64,000 nucleotides of DNA, taken from assembly GCA_950106755.1 (NCBI GenBank), contig OX467083.1:28267029-28331028 (forward strand), given 5' to 3'. The stretch comes from Climacium dendroides. Taxonomy: Eukaryota; Streptophyta; Bryopsida; Hypnales; Climaciaceae. Shown piece after piece: positions 12,270 to 24,730 of this stretch (positions are counted from its first letter, which is position 1; every line of letters begins with the position of its first letter). The notes beneath the pieces were generated by a model, which saw only the letters and a program-made list of their open reading frames with translations, did not search any database and had not been told where the DNA came from. Position numbers and translations under genes: made by a program.

Positions 12270-13984
12270 AACTACTTGTAGTCATTCATTCTTTGAAGGT
12301 TTGGAGACATTGTTTACTAGGAGTAAGGTTTAAGATAGAAACAGATCATCAGTCTTTGAAATATTTATCAACTCAATCGAATTTGAGTAGAAGACAGTGT
12401 AGGTGGATGGAATTGTTACAAGAGTTTGATTTTGACATAGAATATGTTAAAGGTAAGGAAAATGTGGTTGCTGGTGCTCTTTCTAGAAGACCGCTAGCAA
12501 ATGCTATATCATACATCAGAAATTCTTTGATGGATGAGATCAAAATTCATTATCCTAATGATGATTCCTTTAGAATTCCATTTGAGAGTCTATCTAAGGA
12601 AGCTAGAACTGTGAACGAAATCGATAAGTTTAAGTCTTTTGAATTGAAAGACGAAGTTCTATATTATAATGGTAGAGTTTGTATTCCCAAAATTGGAGAA
12701 TATAGACTCAACATTATGAATAATCTTCATGATATCCCAATAGCAGGCCATCCAGGTTTCCAAAAGACCTATATGGCAGTCAAGCATCATTATTATTGGC
12801 CAGGAATGAAAAAAGATGTCAAAGACTATGTTGAAAGATGCTTGAAATGTCAAGTCTCTAAGTCTGAACAAGTGAAGAGTCCTGGATTGTTGCAACCTCT
12901 TAGTGTCTCTAATTTAAAATTTGAATCAGTCAGTATGGATTTTATTGTTGGATTGCCTAAGACTCGAAGTAACTTTGATAGTATCATGGTGGTTGTAGAT
13001 AGACTAACCAAGATAGCTCATTTTATTCCTACAGTTACTACTGTAACTGCGTATGGAGTAGCTGAGTTATTTATGAGAGAGATCTTCAAACACCATGGAA
13101 TTCCGCATGAGATTATAAGTGATAGAGATCGTAAGTTTGTGAGTGAATTTTGGACTACACTTTTCAAATTGTGTGGGACCAAAATTAAGTTGAGTACTGC
13201 ATATCATCTTGAGAGTGATGGACAGACTGAAAGAACTAATAGGACTCTTGAGGATATATTGAGAATGTATGTTGGTAAGAAACAACACTCGTGGGATAAG
13301 TAGTTGCATATGATTGAGTTTGCTTACAATGATCACATTCATAGTAGTATTGGGGTAAGTCCATTCTATGTTTTGTATAGTCAAGAATGTAGAACTCCCA
13401 TTACACTCTCTACTTCTACTATTAGATTTGAAAGCATTAATAACATGATTAAAGAAATGAATGAAATTAGAGAGTTGGCAAAGTTGGCTATGAAAAGTGC
13501 TCAGGATAGAGCTAAACATTATGCTGATAAAAAAAGACTTTTTTGTGAATTTGAAGTAGGTGATAAAGTATTTTTAAAGGTAGCTCCAAAGAGATCTGGA
13601 CTTAAGTTTGGTAAGTCAAGGAAGTTATCACCTCGGTTTTGTGGGCCTTTTGAGATTGTGAAGAGAATAGGACAAGTTGCTTATAAACTGAGATTACCTG
13701 AAGATTGGCAGATACATGATGTATTTCATATAAGTTTGTTGAGAAAGTATGTATCGGATCCTAGTCATATTCTACCTGATCTTCCAAAAGTTGCTCCTGA
13801 GGGAGAACTACTTGCTCAACCTGAGAAGATTTTGAAGATGGAGAATCAACAGCTAAGGAATAAGACATTCCGTAGATTCTATGTGAAGTGGAAGGATTAT
13901 TCGGAAGAAGAAGCTTCTTGGGAAAGGGAAGTTGATTTCAGGAGGGATTATCCTGACTTTGTCATTGAGGACAATGACTTTTAA
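12270..13984 (+). pseudogene. Chromovirus RNase H end, integrase and chromodomain
   Basis: Downstream part of pol. It starts with the RNase H/connection segment (TDHQSLKYL, GKENVVAGALSRR), then the integrase HHCC zinc-binding region (HPGFQKTYMAVKHHYYW followed by CLKCQ) and the DDE core (MDFIVGLP, ISDRDRKF, LSTAYHLESDGQTER). An in-frame TAG at 13301-13303 interrupts the core shortly after the catalytic glutamate region; the frame then stays open to TAA at 13982. The C-terminal tail ends in a chromodomain-like segment (RRFYVKWKDYSEEEASWERE, about 13868-13930), the feature that defines chromoviruses and guides integration to modified chromatin. Confidence 0.9.
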
Positions 13985-13985
13985 T

Positions 13986-13997
13986 GGAAGGGGGAGA
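13986..13997 (+). promoter_or_regulatory. Polypurine tract
   Basis: GGAAGGGGGAGA immediately before the 3' LTR, expected to prime plus-strand DNA synthesis. Confidence 0.85.
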
Positions 13998-13998
13998 T

Positions 13999-14638
13999 TG
14001 TAAGGTAACTTAAGATGATGGATGGATGAATGAAATCTTCTAATCACATGTGGCAGTGTGTAAGCAGAGGATGAGAGGAGTCAGACAACTCCCAGTTGAG
14101 GATGGATGCACTGGAGTCAGACAACTTCCAGTTGAGGATGGATGCACTGGAGTCAAACCGCTCCAGATTGAGAACATGTGCACTGGAGTTAGACAGCTCC
14201 ATATTTAGTGCACTGGAGTCAGACTGCTCCAGATTGAGAACATGTGCACTGGAGTTAGACAGCTCCATATTTAGTGCACTGGAGTCAGACCGCTCCAAAT
14301 TGAGAACATGTGTACAAGAGTTAGACAACTCAAGATGAGGTGCACTAGAAGTAGATTACTATGCCGTATTTAGATGGTAATAAAATATCTTTACTCTAGA
14401 TATAGGAGTAAAAGGATAGAAGGATAGAAAGATCTATGAATTAGATCTAAATTTGGAATAGAAAGTAAAAAGGACTTGAGATAGACTCTAGTTCCTTTGG
14501 AAAGGAAATAGTATAGAAAGGCTCGGGGGTGAGAAGGTGCGACACTTCTTGAGTGATCTCTTCTCTATGGTTGGGTGGTGAGCCTTATTATATTAATTAT
14601 TTGAGAGTTGGTGGCAAACCTGTGGGAGGTTTGTTACA
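13999..14638 (+). repeat. 3' LTR (640 bp)
   Basis: Same as the 5' LTR except for one extra 36-bp minisatellite unit near base 14110-14145 and one substitution near the end (CTGTGGGAGG against CTGTAGGAGG). It is followed by the target duplication GTGAG. Confidence 0.95.
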
Positions 14639-14643
14639 GTGAG

Positions 14644-16352
14644 GTTAGTGATCTTTTTGTAATCTATTGATTAAATCCTAAAGAAATTTTACTCTTTCTT
14701 ACACCACATTGGTCCCACAAATAATTTCAATTGACTATGAACTACATTGTTTTAATTGTGGCCCAAAATATTGTTTAATAAGCAAAATTTTAGCCTTCTT
14801 ATGTTTTCATTTTTTTAATGAAGCCATTTATATCCAACAATCTAGTTAAATTTCGAATTTTGTTTTATTATTTTTAATTTTTATCAACTTTATATAAGCA
14901 AATTTTAATTAGATGCAAGTTTGACTGCCTCCAAAGTGAACCAACCTATCATGCACATTGCAACTTTAGATACATGCAAAAATTTGAATGAAATTGTATG
15001 GATGTGGCAATAGTCCCAATGGTCAAAGTTTAAATATCTTCTAGTTTTTAAAAAAATTCCTAAATTTGTGTACATTATTGTGCATGCAATATTAGGTAAT
15101 TTTCTCAAACAAATTCTTTTTCTTTGAAAGGTATTCAATTGTGTCCAAATATACACATTGAAAACATATTTTGTAGAATCAATGCTTGGTGTAATCACTT
15201 CATAGTTTGGATTTTTAAATAATAAATGTTTTATATAAATGTTAGGGGGCATATATTTTGTACATGAATGCTCAATGTTTAATGGTTGGAATCAATGTTC
15301 TATCATCTTTAGGCTCCATTACATCAACAAATGATGAAGAAAGTTTTGAACTTGTTCAAACTAATGAACTCAGGTATTGTGTGGCCTTTCTCAACTTGTC
15401 ATCATTATTAGAGTAAATAAATATGAATAAACACATGCATATAGCATACAATTATAAACCTTTCCATCTATGCAAATTTCTTATTAAAAACAATTTAAAT
15501 ATGTAGAGGTTTTTATTGCAACGATTACATGTGTAATAAACATGCACTAATAAAACACTCTATGCAAAGAATAGTTGTGAGTGTAAGAACATGTATTGTA
15601 TGTGAGCTTTTAAGATTTTGAACCAGTTGCATAAGATGGGGCTTAATTTTGTTCATCACATATTGTTCCCAAATGCTACATAAACTTAGCCATTCTTTGA
15701 TTTAATAGCTAGATCTATTAAAGTGGTAGTTCTAAAGGTATGTTCATACTTGTGTTAAAGGGGGCAAAAGTTGGTAGCTAAAAGCATTGGTATTTACACT
15801 TGCAGTCATGGCTAAATATCGAGCCTACGTGGATGCTCACCTGGCAGGAAGTAAAAGCAGTAGTTAGGAGCTCATTATAGAGGACTACCGCAAGCATTAC
15901 AGAGGAGATGCCGGGTTTTACATAAAACATACAACTTGGCAAAATGTAGATTTTAAGCACTTGTGACCAATGTTAATTAATGGTGGAGGAAACGGACGAT
16001 TAACAAAGAGCAGTGCATGTGCTTTACCAACTACCGTCTAAAAATTGAAAGAACCCCAAACTTCAAACTAACATACAACCAAGAATACAAAAGTGAAATT
16101 GGAAGACAGCGACAAGATGCATTGGACTTGCAACTATAAACTTTTGTGACCTCTTCACATATTCCACCACCCTCCGAGCTCTACCATCCCTTGTATTAGT
16201 ACAATCAATCATTGTCGATTACTCAGTGAACTACAATTAGGTACGGATCGGTGACCTGCAACACTTCTGTGGAATTTTTGATCCACCTCATGTGCTAGTT
16301 TGCATTGTCATTGTGGTCCTATAAATGACGTTGTATTAGTTATTGTAGAAAC
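14644..16352. other. Gene-free AT-rich intergenic DNA
   Basis: I see no coding homology, RNA gene or clear repeat here, only short chance ORFs. Confidence 0.5.
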
Positions 16353-18033
16353 ATGGAGAACTTACTAGATGCTTCAGTTTATGGCGTAGTGGGTAGAAGT
16401 CAGCCACTTCTAGCGCCAGGTACGTAGGTTCCTCATTTGACATCATGAAGATTATTCGATTTGAGATTTGTACCTGTACAAAACAAACAAGCACTTTGAT
16501 GCTACAATAAGTTTTTGCTCAAAGAAATTTCAATGAGTAGTTTAGGGTGGGTGTGTTCAAGTACCGTCTTGATTGCCAACAATAGTGCAGCATCTCTTGC
16601 AACATCAACTGTTCCTTCACAAAGTCCTGCACCACTACTAGAAAATTCAAATTTTTTGTTGATTTGGATGTGTTGATCATCAACACTTTTTTGTTGATAT
16701 GGATAGAAATCTTTTGATTTGAACAGAAATCAATAGAAAAGTGTTGATGATCAACACGTCCAAATCAACAAAACATCTAAATTTTCTAGTAGTGCACCAT
16801 GACCAAGTACAACAATTCAATCAAATCATGCAAAGCGTGCCAAAAAAGACCGTGGGCCTAATTGGTTGCCCCAGGAAGTTATGGCATTGATAAATGCGAA
16901 GAAAAAAATGTTTCTAGAAGAATTTGACATTGTTGATGTCCGTGACCTAATGAATGCAAATTTCACAAAATGGCAACGAGTTAGTATAGAAGTCATGAAT
17001 TGTGGTTTTTCACCATGTCCACGCGACGCAACTACATGCAAGACAAAATGGAATCAAATAGTACCTAAGTACAAGCAAATTGTTGATTATTTTGCTCAAA
17101 TTGGCAGAAATAGAGTAGAGTATTGGAATCTTATTGTAGCAGAATAGAAGACCAAAGGACTGTCAAGATCTTTTTCACAAAATATCTTCTACAGTATACA
17201 CGAATGGTTTGGCAATAGACCTAGTATGCACCCCCCATACTCGTGATCTTCTTTCCCATGACGACGACAACTACCGCAATCATCAACTACCGACTACAAA
17301 GCCTGAAGAAGTAGAAGATAGCGAGCAGAACAATGAAGACCCGATGGATATAGCTACACAAGTAGAAAGACAGTACTACTCTAGCACGAGGACACCGATT
17401 GGCAAAGAAGTGGACCTATAGACACTAGATTAGGAGCTTCAAAACCTGTGAAGACTGGCGCCTGTAATGCAAGGCAACGAACTGCACTTCTTGTTGAGGT
17501 GACGCCGCATGTCATTAACTCTAGCGACACATCTAAGTGCAACATTAAACGTCGTGCATACAACATTGTAGTAAAGAGAAAAAAGTTTGTCTAGTCATAC
17601 TCTCATAGCCAAAGCCACACAAGCCAGTGGCAATGTTTTAGCAGGGCAGATGCAAGAAATAGCTGAAACCAATAAGGATCTTGAGCGATCCAAGATCGAA
17701 GTCCAATTGAAGTTGTTTGCTGAACAAATGTAGTATCAATGGGAGAAAGACCTCCAACCTCATGAGAGTAGTGTGATTGCCAATGAAAATGCTAGGCTAG
17801 CGATAATAAAGCAAGGAAAAGTTGTTCAATGTTTGGCTCAGTTATCATTTGTATTAAGTATGGGTTTGCGTCTTCCAATTGGAAGAACAACAGAAAATGA
17901 GCCACAGATGGCCACTCTCCAAAAGAGCACGGTGCCACCAGGTGATCCTCTTGTCTTACAGAAATTCTGACAACAAGACAATGCTGCCACTATAGGCGAC
18001 AAGCCTACTCTAGATCTGAATGAAGTGAATTGA
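16353..18033 (+). pseudogene. Trihelix/Myb-like DNA-binding protein, decayed
   Basis: A probable exon 1 begins at ATG 16353 (MENLLDAS...) and ends at a GTACGT donor at 16419. A second exon encodes a KRAKKDRGPNW lead-in and a trihelix-like domain with regularly placed tryptophans and a CKTKWNQIVPKYKQI helix (about 16850-17130), then an FSQNIFYSIHEWFG segment, an acidic stretch, a glutamine-rich helix and a C-terminal LDLNEVN, which resembles an EAR repression motif. Such proteins bind DNA in the nucleus; similar proteins also accompany PIF/Harbinger transposases. It is broken by TGA near 16800, TAG at 17146, a frameshift in a C-run near 17230, later stops, and a CACTA MITE in exon 2. Whether it was a host gene or transposon ORF1 is unclear. 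Confidence 0.65.
16633..16794. mobile_element. CACTA-type MITE, 162 bp
   Basis: Terminal inverted repeats begin CACTACTAGAAAATT at both ends. The flanking 3-bp target duplication is CAC (16630-16632 and 16795-16797). Almost the whole element is an inverted repeat (TTGATTTGGA...TGTTGATCATCAACAC). It encodes no protein and lies inside the coding exon of the decayed trihelix gene. Confidence 0.9.
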
Positions 18034-18364
18034 AGCTCATCCTCCACCTGTGTGTTAGTATAGTAGCCGTTAGTGATGCAAAACTTTCTTTGAAAGTAGT
18101 CTTGCAAAATGCAAAGTTGTACTAAGAATACTCTATTGAAATGAAATTGTGGTGCACTTCATGTTCAATGTCCATAGTATTGTCAAATTGGAATGAACTG
18201 CTATTACTTTTCACCCAAAAAATTTTTTAAAAAATTTAAATATAAAAATGTTTGGAAATCATCACCTCCTTTTCTCACATAGCAATGTTTTGTTGAAGCG
18301 CTAAGAAGACCTCTAGTTGCTTCCATTTCTCACAGCCCTCCGCAAAAGCATAGTCATCTCAAAC

Positions 18365-20238
18365 CAACGGTGCTAGAGTGTGAGCAGGGAGCAACGAGCG
18401 TTGAGCAACCAACAATTAGATTTGAGCGCTCATTGTGAAGAATTTTACTAAAAATAAACATGTCAGAGTAATAAATAGGGTTGTCAAATCTAAATATAGA
18501 AATGTCAGAAACCAAAAATAAAAAAATAAATCCAAGAAATTGTAATTTTTTTATTGAAAATAATGAATTTTACATTCAAATGTTGCATCAATGGGCATGA
18601 ATGAAGACTAGCATTTTCCACAAGTAGATGATTTTTCAACCATAGATTTGATGAATGAATGAGCTTCATTCATGTCATCCATTCATCATCCATCCTCCCA
18701 AAATTTTCTTTACATATTTGTAATATGTCTTAAAAAAATGAACTTTTTTCCTTGTAAAAATAACAATTTACAATTTTTTTGAAGTTTGTATTGTTGACTT
18801 TAAAACTTTGTTAACTAATCTGAGCTTGGTTGTGTTTTTTGTAACTAAGGTAGAAGCACCCATAACCGTAAAATAAGGGGTTTGGGATATATTGTTGATT
18901 AATAGACATCCAAAAAATCACTGAATTGTACTTAGAAGAGAAAAAGAATTTCAATGCATTTTTTAATTTATTTTTTGGATATTGTGAGAATAAGTTTTGA
19001 ATTTTTAAAAGAGCCGATTGTACATTGACTTAAAACCACCACTTACGTTAAATTTTTAGATGAGGTACATTCCTGCAATTACATCTTCCTACTCCCCAAG
19101 ATTTTCCAAGATTTAAGGAAGTGATGGTTATAGGTAAAGTAACAGTTATGGGTGAGGCTACTTTAAGAAACTCTTAGAAGGTTCATTTAGAGATATGTAA
19201 CAATCAATTGTATAATGTTGTTTCATTATAATAAGTTTTCCTTAGAATGTAGTAGCATTTTCAAGATTCATTTGTAGAATTGTAACATTTCTCCCTGCAA
19301 TGTTTTTCAACGGTGCTAGAGTGTGAACGGGGAGCAACGAGCGATTAGATTTGAACGCTCACTGTGAGGAATTTTACTAAAAATAGACATGTCAGAGTAA
19401 TAAATAGGGTTGTCAAATCTAAATATAGAAATGTCAGAAACCAAAAATAAAAAAATAAATCCAAGAAATTGTAATTTTTTTATTGAAAATAATGAATTTT
19501 ACATTCAAATGTTGCATCAATGGGCATGAATGAAGACTAGCATTTCCCACAAGTAGATGATTTTTCAACCATAGATTTGATGAATGAATGAGCTTCATTC
19601 ATATCATCCATTCATCATCCATCCTCCCAAAATTTTCTTTACATATTTGTAATATGTCTTTAAAAAAATGAACTTTTTTCCTTGTAAAAATAACAATTTA
19701 CAATTTTTTTGAAGTTTGCATTGTTGATCTTAAAACTTTGTTAACTAATCTGAGCTTGGTTGTGTTTTTTGTAACTAAGGTAGAAGCACCCATAATTGTC
19801 AAAATAAGGGGTTTGGGATATATTGTTGATTAATAGACATCCAAAAAATTATTGAATTGTACTTAGAAGAGAAAAAGAATTTCAATGCATTTTTTAATTT
19901 ATTTTTTGGACACTGTGAGAATAAGTTTTGAATTTTTAAAAGAGCTGATTGTACATTGACTTAAAACCACCACTTACGTTAAATTTTTAGATGAGGTACA
20001 TTCCTGCAATTACATCTTCCTACTCCCCAAGATTTTCCAAGATTTAAGGAAGTGATGGTTATAGGTAAAGTAACAATTATGGGTGAGGCTACTTTAAGAA
20101 ACTCTTAGAAGGTTCATTTAGAGATATGTAACAATCAATTGTATAATGTTGTTTCATTATAATAAGTTTTCCTTAGAATGTAGTAGCATTTTCAAGATTC
20201 ATTTGTAGAATTGTAACATTTCTTCCTGCAATGTTTTT
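18365..20238 (+). repeat. Tandem duplication of a 943-bp non-coding unit
   Basis: Copy 1 is 18365-19307 and copy 2 is 19308 to about 20238. Both start CAACGGTGCTAGAGTGTGA and end CCTGCAATGTTTTT. Copies are highly similar, with scattered substitutions and a deletion of about 14 bp near the start of copy 2. No ORF of note is conserved between them. Confidence 0.9.
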
Positions 20239-20445
20239 TTGGCTAAATTTAGCCTTTTTTAATGTATTTTTGTTATGTTTATGGTTTTACAAATCATTTC
20301 AGTTGTTTGTAAGTTGCTACAAACTATTTCCACCTTAAACTAATTAGGATTTAGCATACATGTCAACTACTTCAATGGGCCATTCTATATCCACTTCTAA
20401 ACAAAAGTAGTTTTTCAACCTAGTACTACAAGATGAATATACATC

Positions 20446-21901
20446 TTATAGACTGCTACCTACAAGAAGTAGCTTCACCTCATCAAAGCTCAAACTTGGT
20501 ACATGTATGTACTTATTGTCCTCAAAATTTGCCTTGCAAATGAACCTAAAGACATAATACAAATGCTTGCAGTTCACTCAAGATTTCCTACTACCAAGTG
20601 CAATTGTACTCATGGTGATGAAGTCTTTGCAGGTACAAGCAAGAAAGTCTGAAATTGTGACTCGTTAGACCTTCTAGTTGGAAAAGATGCCGGACAATAG
20701 AGTTATCACTCTACCATAGCTAGGATATGGAATAACGACTACGGATTGAATGACAGCTTTTAGATTTCGTGCTGTCTCCCATTTGTTGCAGTGGTCAATT
20801 GTCGGTGCATTAGGATTACGTCGTATGGTCCTACCCAATCGCCTTATCGGGTGCATATCACCATCAGATGGTTGAAAATTGCTATCTGGCTGTTTTGAGT
20901 GAAGAAAAGACACACCTCCATCTGTACTCTCTTCATTAAAGAGATGGAGCATAAGAACATTGCTTCATTTAGTTCCTCAGTTTGTAATTGAAATCCTGCT
21001 TCCTCTAGAGAAAGGATCTCTGATTTGGTGAGATGTGTTCCACATGCAATAGGCCATACATTTGGCAAAGGAGGCTAGTCGTGAACCCACTTGATCTTAG
21101 AGCCTCCTGCACAATGCATAAGGTCATCTGTACAAAACCAAAAATCAAAGTTGATGATGGCCTTGGTTCCATATTCTGTCATGCGGCCGTTGTAGGTAGG
21201 TGCTGCTATTCCACTCTTACTTTACTTGTTTATCTTGGTCCCACATTTCTTCTTCATCCCAACTTGAACTCTATGACAAGTCTTTCCTTCCTTTTTGCAT
21301 CTAGCAATGTGCCACAAAGTAGGGTTGTAGTTTGTTTCAAGTACCTTAGTGTGCTTGGTTGCCCTTCCTCTGTCAACATTGGTGTCGGCGTTGGCATTGA
21401 TGCGCCTGGTTCAGTGCATGCTCTAGTTGACCGAATCTAAACTTTGGGTGCAGAAAAGTTCACTGTATTGTGGCGGTGAGAATCACTATCTGACCTAGGT
21501 GGTAAGTTTAGTTTGCGTTTTAAATAACCAAATACTTCTTCCCCTTCCAAGTGGGGGAATTCTTGTGGTGAATAGACAAGCATTTGGTAATTTAGCAATA
21601 GCCTCAGCAAAGTTTGCTGGATTTCCGGTTTGTCTTGCAACTCGTAGGCGAAGTTCATCTAAGTGGGGACCAGTCCAGATGCATACCCTTGAAGGTATGC
21701 CCTTGGAGGTATCTTGAATAGCATGATTGTAGATGTGACTTGAAGTCCTTGAGAATCAAATAGCTCTTCTTCCACCCATAGAGACGACAACTCTAAATTG
21801 AAGCGTACATTGAGAATCAAAGTAGATACCCATGCACTACCGCCATCGCTATAAGAAAAAGAAATTGGAATGCTGGACTTGTCACCACAAACAAGTGCCA
21901 T
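20446..21901 (-). pseudogene. SWIM-zinc-finger (Mutator-like) transposase, internally deleted copy
   Basis: The N-terminal part (ATG 21901 to about 21437) matches the start of the copy at 54631 (VRFNLELSSLWVEEE against VRFKFVESSIYVEEE) and then the later LEGEEVFGYLKRKLNLP segment (against LEGEKIFGSTKRKLDVP). The C-terminal part (about 21090-20446) has VWPIACGTH...EILSLEEAGFQLQ, IRRNPNAPT..HCNKWETARNLK and a SWIM zinc finger (CTCKDF...VNCKHLYYV), ending at TAA 20446-20448. The central catalytic region present in the second copy is absent. Several stops and frameshifts are present. It is divergent from, and about 460 bp from, the plus-strand ParB/methylase-like gene. Confidence 0.75.
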
Positions 21902-23958
21902 GTCCATATTGGAATGTGTATACAATCTATAAATTCCTACAGACTGTCATTGCTTACATGGAACTATTGGTAGGATCCCAAAAGTTTCTAGCGAGAATAG
22001 GTAAAAGACAAAGAGGTAGTGGACATGGATTTGACTCTTTTTATATAGAATTTTGGTAATTTGGAATTTGGAATTTGGAATTTGAATTGAAGGCTCCATA
22101 TTTAAAGATTTAATGCATGGCCAATAATTGAATTTTTTAAATTTAGTTACCAATACCCAATCTTTGGAATAATGAATTGTACATAGCGCCACTTTCACAT
22201 TGAAGGGTGATTAGAAGGGTCCAAATGGAGGCCTCTTCCAATGTAGTGGTGGTATATTCAAATGTGAGAGTGATTATGAAGCAGTTGAGTGAAGAATGGA
22301 TGATCTTATTGACCATTTATATCCTGGTTAGTAGATGTTTTATTTGGAGAAGTTATAATGAATTGGATGAGAATACATTCATTAGACTTGAAGAGTGCTA
22401 TATATCGGAGAGATTGCGGTATTGCTAATGAAAAAGTCCAGTTCGCTTTCTTGGATTTTTTGGTTGGAGGGATGCTGAAGGGTTCTCATAGAACGAGATG
22501 TAAAGCAGGACTTCGCTTCTCTAGCAAAAAACAGCTAGAAAGATCGAAGATGTTTAGGCGCTTACAAAAATCCAATGGTGATGAAATTAGTAGCATTGTT
22601 CGGACCTTGTCGTATGAGGATGATGGGATTGAAAATGCACCTTTTGAATATGAGTTTAGTTTGATACAAAATAGTGAAGGAATGGATATTGCCAAGCTTG
22701 ACACTATTGATGAAACTGAAGTGGACGCATGCCAACCAAGTATGCTAGAGAAGAACATGTCCCTAGTGATCAGCGCAGAGTTGGTAAGTTTATGTATTCA
22801 TTGGTAGGATTGGAGCCATTAGATTGTGAGGAGTTAATTGTATGTGTTGAATATTTTTTGTTAGAGGTGAATTTGACACCAAACTTCATTTCATGTATTT
22901 TGAGAAGACGATTCCAACGGTATATAACACGCAAAAAATGGAGCATTTTTGAATGTTCTACGGCCTAAAAACTAATTCAGCATCTTGGAATCTTCTCTAA
23001 AATCTTCAGAATCGGCTGATTTTTCAGCCAAATCTTGCCCAAATATTTGTAGAAGACTTTGCCGATTTTTGTAAAATTTCTTGTAACTTCAAAAAATCTG
23101 GAAAAAATTGGGGTTACTTTTGAGGTTATAATCTATGTGCTCCAAAAAAATTGGACCAAAAATCTATGAAATCGCAGATTTTATTAGAAAGATTCCCTTG
23201 GCCTAAATCTACCAATCTCTTCCTTCTCCATTGCTTGAAACCATCTTTTTGAAACCTAAGAACAACTCCATGGGTTGATCTTTGGCTTGCTTTGGTATAG
23301 TTATTTTCCTTCTCCATTGCTGTGTTTTGGCTTAGGGTTGCTTCCAAAATGAACTTACAGAGTGGCATGCTATGCAAGGATGGAGAGGCACACGGCGACG
23401 GTGGAGAGGGTGTCTCCGACACCATTAAAGGCGGCAATGCGGTGGAAGTTCAAGTTCCTACAAATCCTCAAGAGGTGCCATTTCTGAACACCCCTTTTTC
23501 AGGTTGTAAACTTGACCTCGTTGACGAGGTCACTTTTTCAGGGATTTAAGAGATTACTCAAACGGTTCCGGTTTTCATGTATGATTTTCAGAAGATTGCA
23601 ATTTCAGGGTTTGAAATGTGACCTCGTTGACGAGGTCACATTCTTGGGTTCTTTATAGTCTTACGAAGACGATTTCTAATTTTGATGCATAATTTCAAAT
23701 TCTTTCTACAAGTTGTTGAATTAGATTGGAAAACGTGACCTTGTCAACGAGGTCACTTTTTCGAGATTTTTGAAATCACTAAGATAATTTCAGTTTAAGA
23801 TTTAGATTTTGCTTTCTCTCGTAAGGTTTGCTGAATTAGATTGCAAAATGTGACTTCGTCAACGAGGTCACTTTTTCGAGATTTTTGAAATCACTAAGAT
23901 AATTTCAATTTAGGATTTAGATTTTACTTTCTCTCGTAAGGTTTGCTGAATTAGATTG

Positions 23959-24730
23959 CACTAGTAGAAAAACAATGACCATGTCAACAAAAAATTAACA
24001 AAAAAGTGTTGAGGGTGTTTGTACCCGTGGTCGCGTTGTCTTGGACAATACCTAACAAAAAACTGTTGTTCATTTTGTTATGGTGGTCAAATAAGAAAAA
24101 TAATAATATTAATTCATTTTTAAATTTGCTCAATGAATGACTGTCACATGCAAAGCCAAGAACCAACCCAGTACAAACTGCTATGTAGGCAAAAAATAAC
24201 ACATATAAATGACCAAAAATTAGACTTTACAATTTAATTACAAGAAAGCTAGAATTTACAATTAATTTAGGAGACAAGTTTCATAGGCCTAAGTATTTAG
24301 TGATAGAGGAGAGGTGACTTTAGTGATAGAAGATTAAAGGAGACAATCTCTTTATAGAAATGGGGTGGTAGGAGATAAAACAAACCATATGGGATATGTG
24401 AATTAAGACTATGAATGATTCATGTATCCCATATGGTTTGTTTTGACCTTTTATCACTCCATTTGTATAAAGAGCTTGTCTTTTCCTCTCTTATGTCATC
24501 AAAATCACCTCTCTTACATCACTAGTGTATAAGAGGTTGTCTTCTTCAGAAAGAAGTGTTAACTTTTTTGTTGATGTGGATGTTGTACTATTTAAAGCAA
24601 CAAAAATTCAATGCCCATTTTGTTAGCTTGTTCAAATGAATTGAAAAATTGTTAAAACGGTCAATACAGTATCCCAGTCAACAAAAATTTATTAAATTTT
24701 TGTTGACTTGGACACCATTTTCCAATAGTG
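23959..24730. mobile_element. Non-autonomous CACTA element, 772 bp
   Basis: The left end is CACTAGTAGAAAAACAATG and the right end is the inverse of CACTATTGGAAAATGG. The target duplication is TTG (23956-23958 and 24731-24733). It interrupts one unit of the palindrome array exactly between TTAGATTG and CAAAATG. It has no coding capacity. Confidence 0.88.
24297..24526. repeat. Inverted repeat of about 230 bp nested in the CACTA element
   Basis: Arms of about 100 bp centred on base 24410 (for example CAAACCATATGGGATA on the left against TATCCCATATGGTTTG on the right). It is either the CACTA element's own fold or a smaller MITE nested in it. Confidence 0.7.

Larger units (their letters stand above)
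8594..14638 (+). mobile_element. Ty3/Gypsy chromovirus, recent but non-autonomous
   Basis: Complete LTR retrotransposon. The target duplication GTGAG is at 8589-8593 and 14639-14643. LTRs start TGTAAGG and end TTACA. A tRNA-iMet primer-binding site lies at 9200 and a polypurine tract just before the 3' LTR. Internal order is gag, protease, (partial) reverse transcriptase, RNase H, integrase, chromodomain, which is Ty3/Gypsy chromovirus order. The two LTRs differ by one substitution and one 36-bp repeat unit, so insertion was recent. The coding region is nevertheless defective: a frameshift in gag near 9700, loss of the N-terminal half of reverse transcriptase near 10650, an 857-bp chimeric insertion at 11405-12269, and a TAG in integrase at 13301. 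It was therefore most likely mobilised by proteins from an intact relative. Confidence 0.95.
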
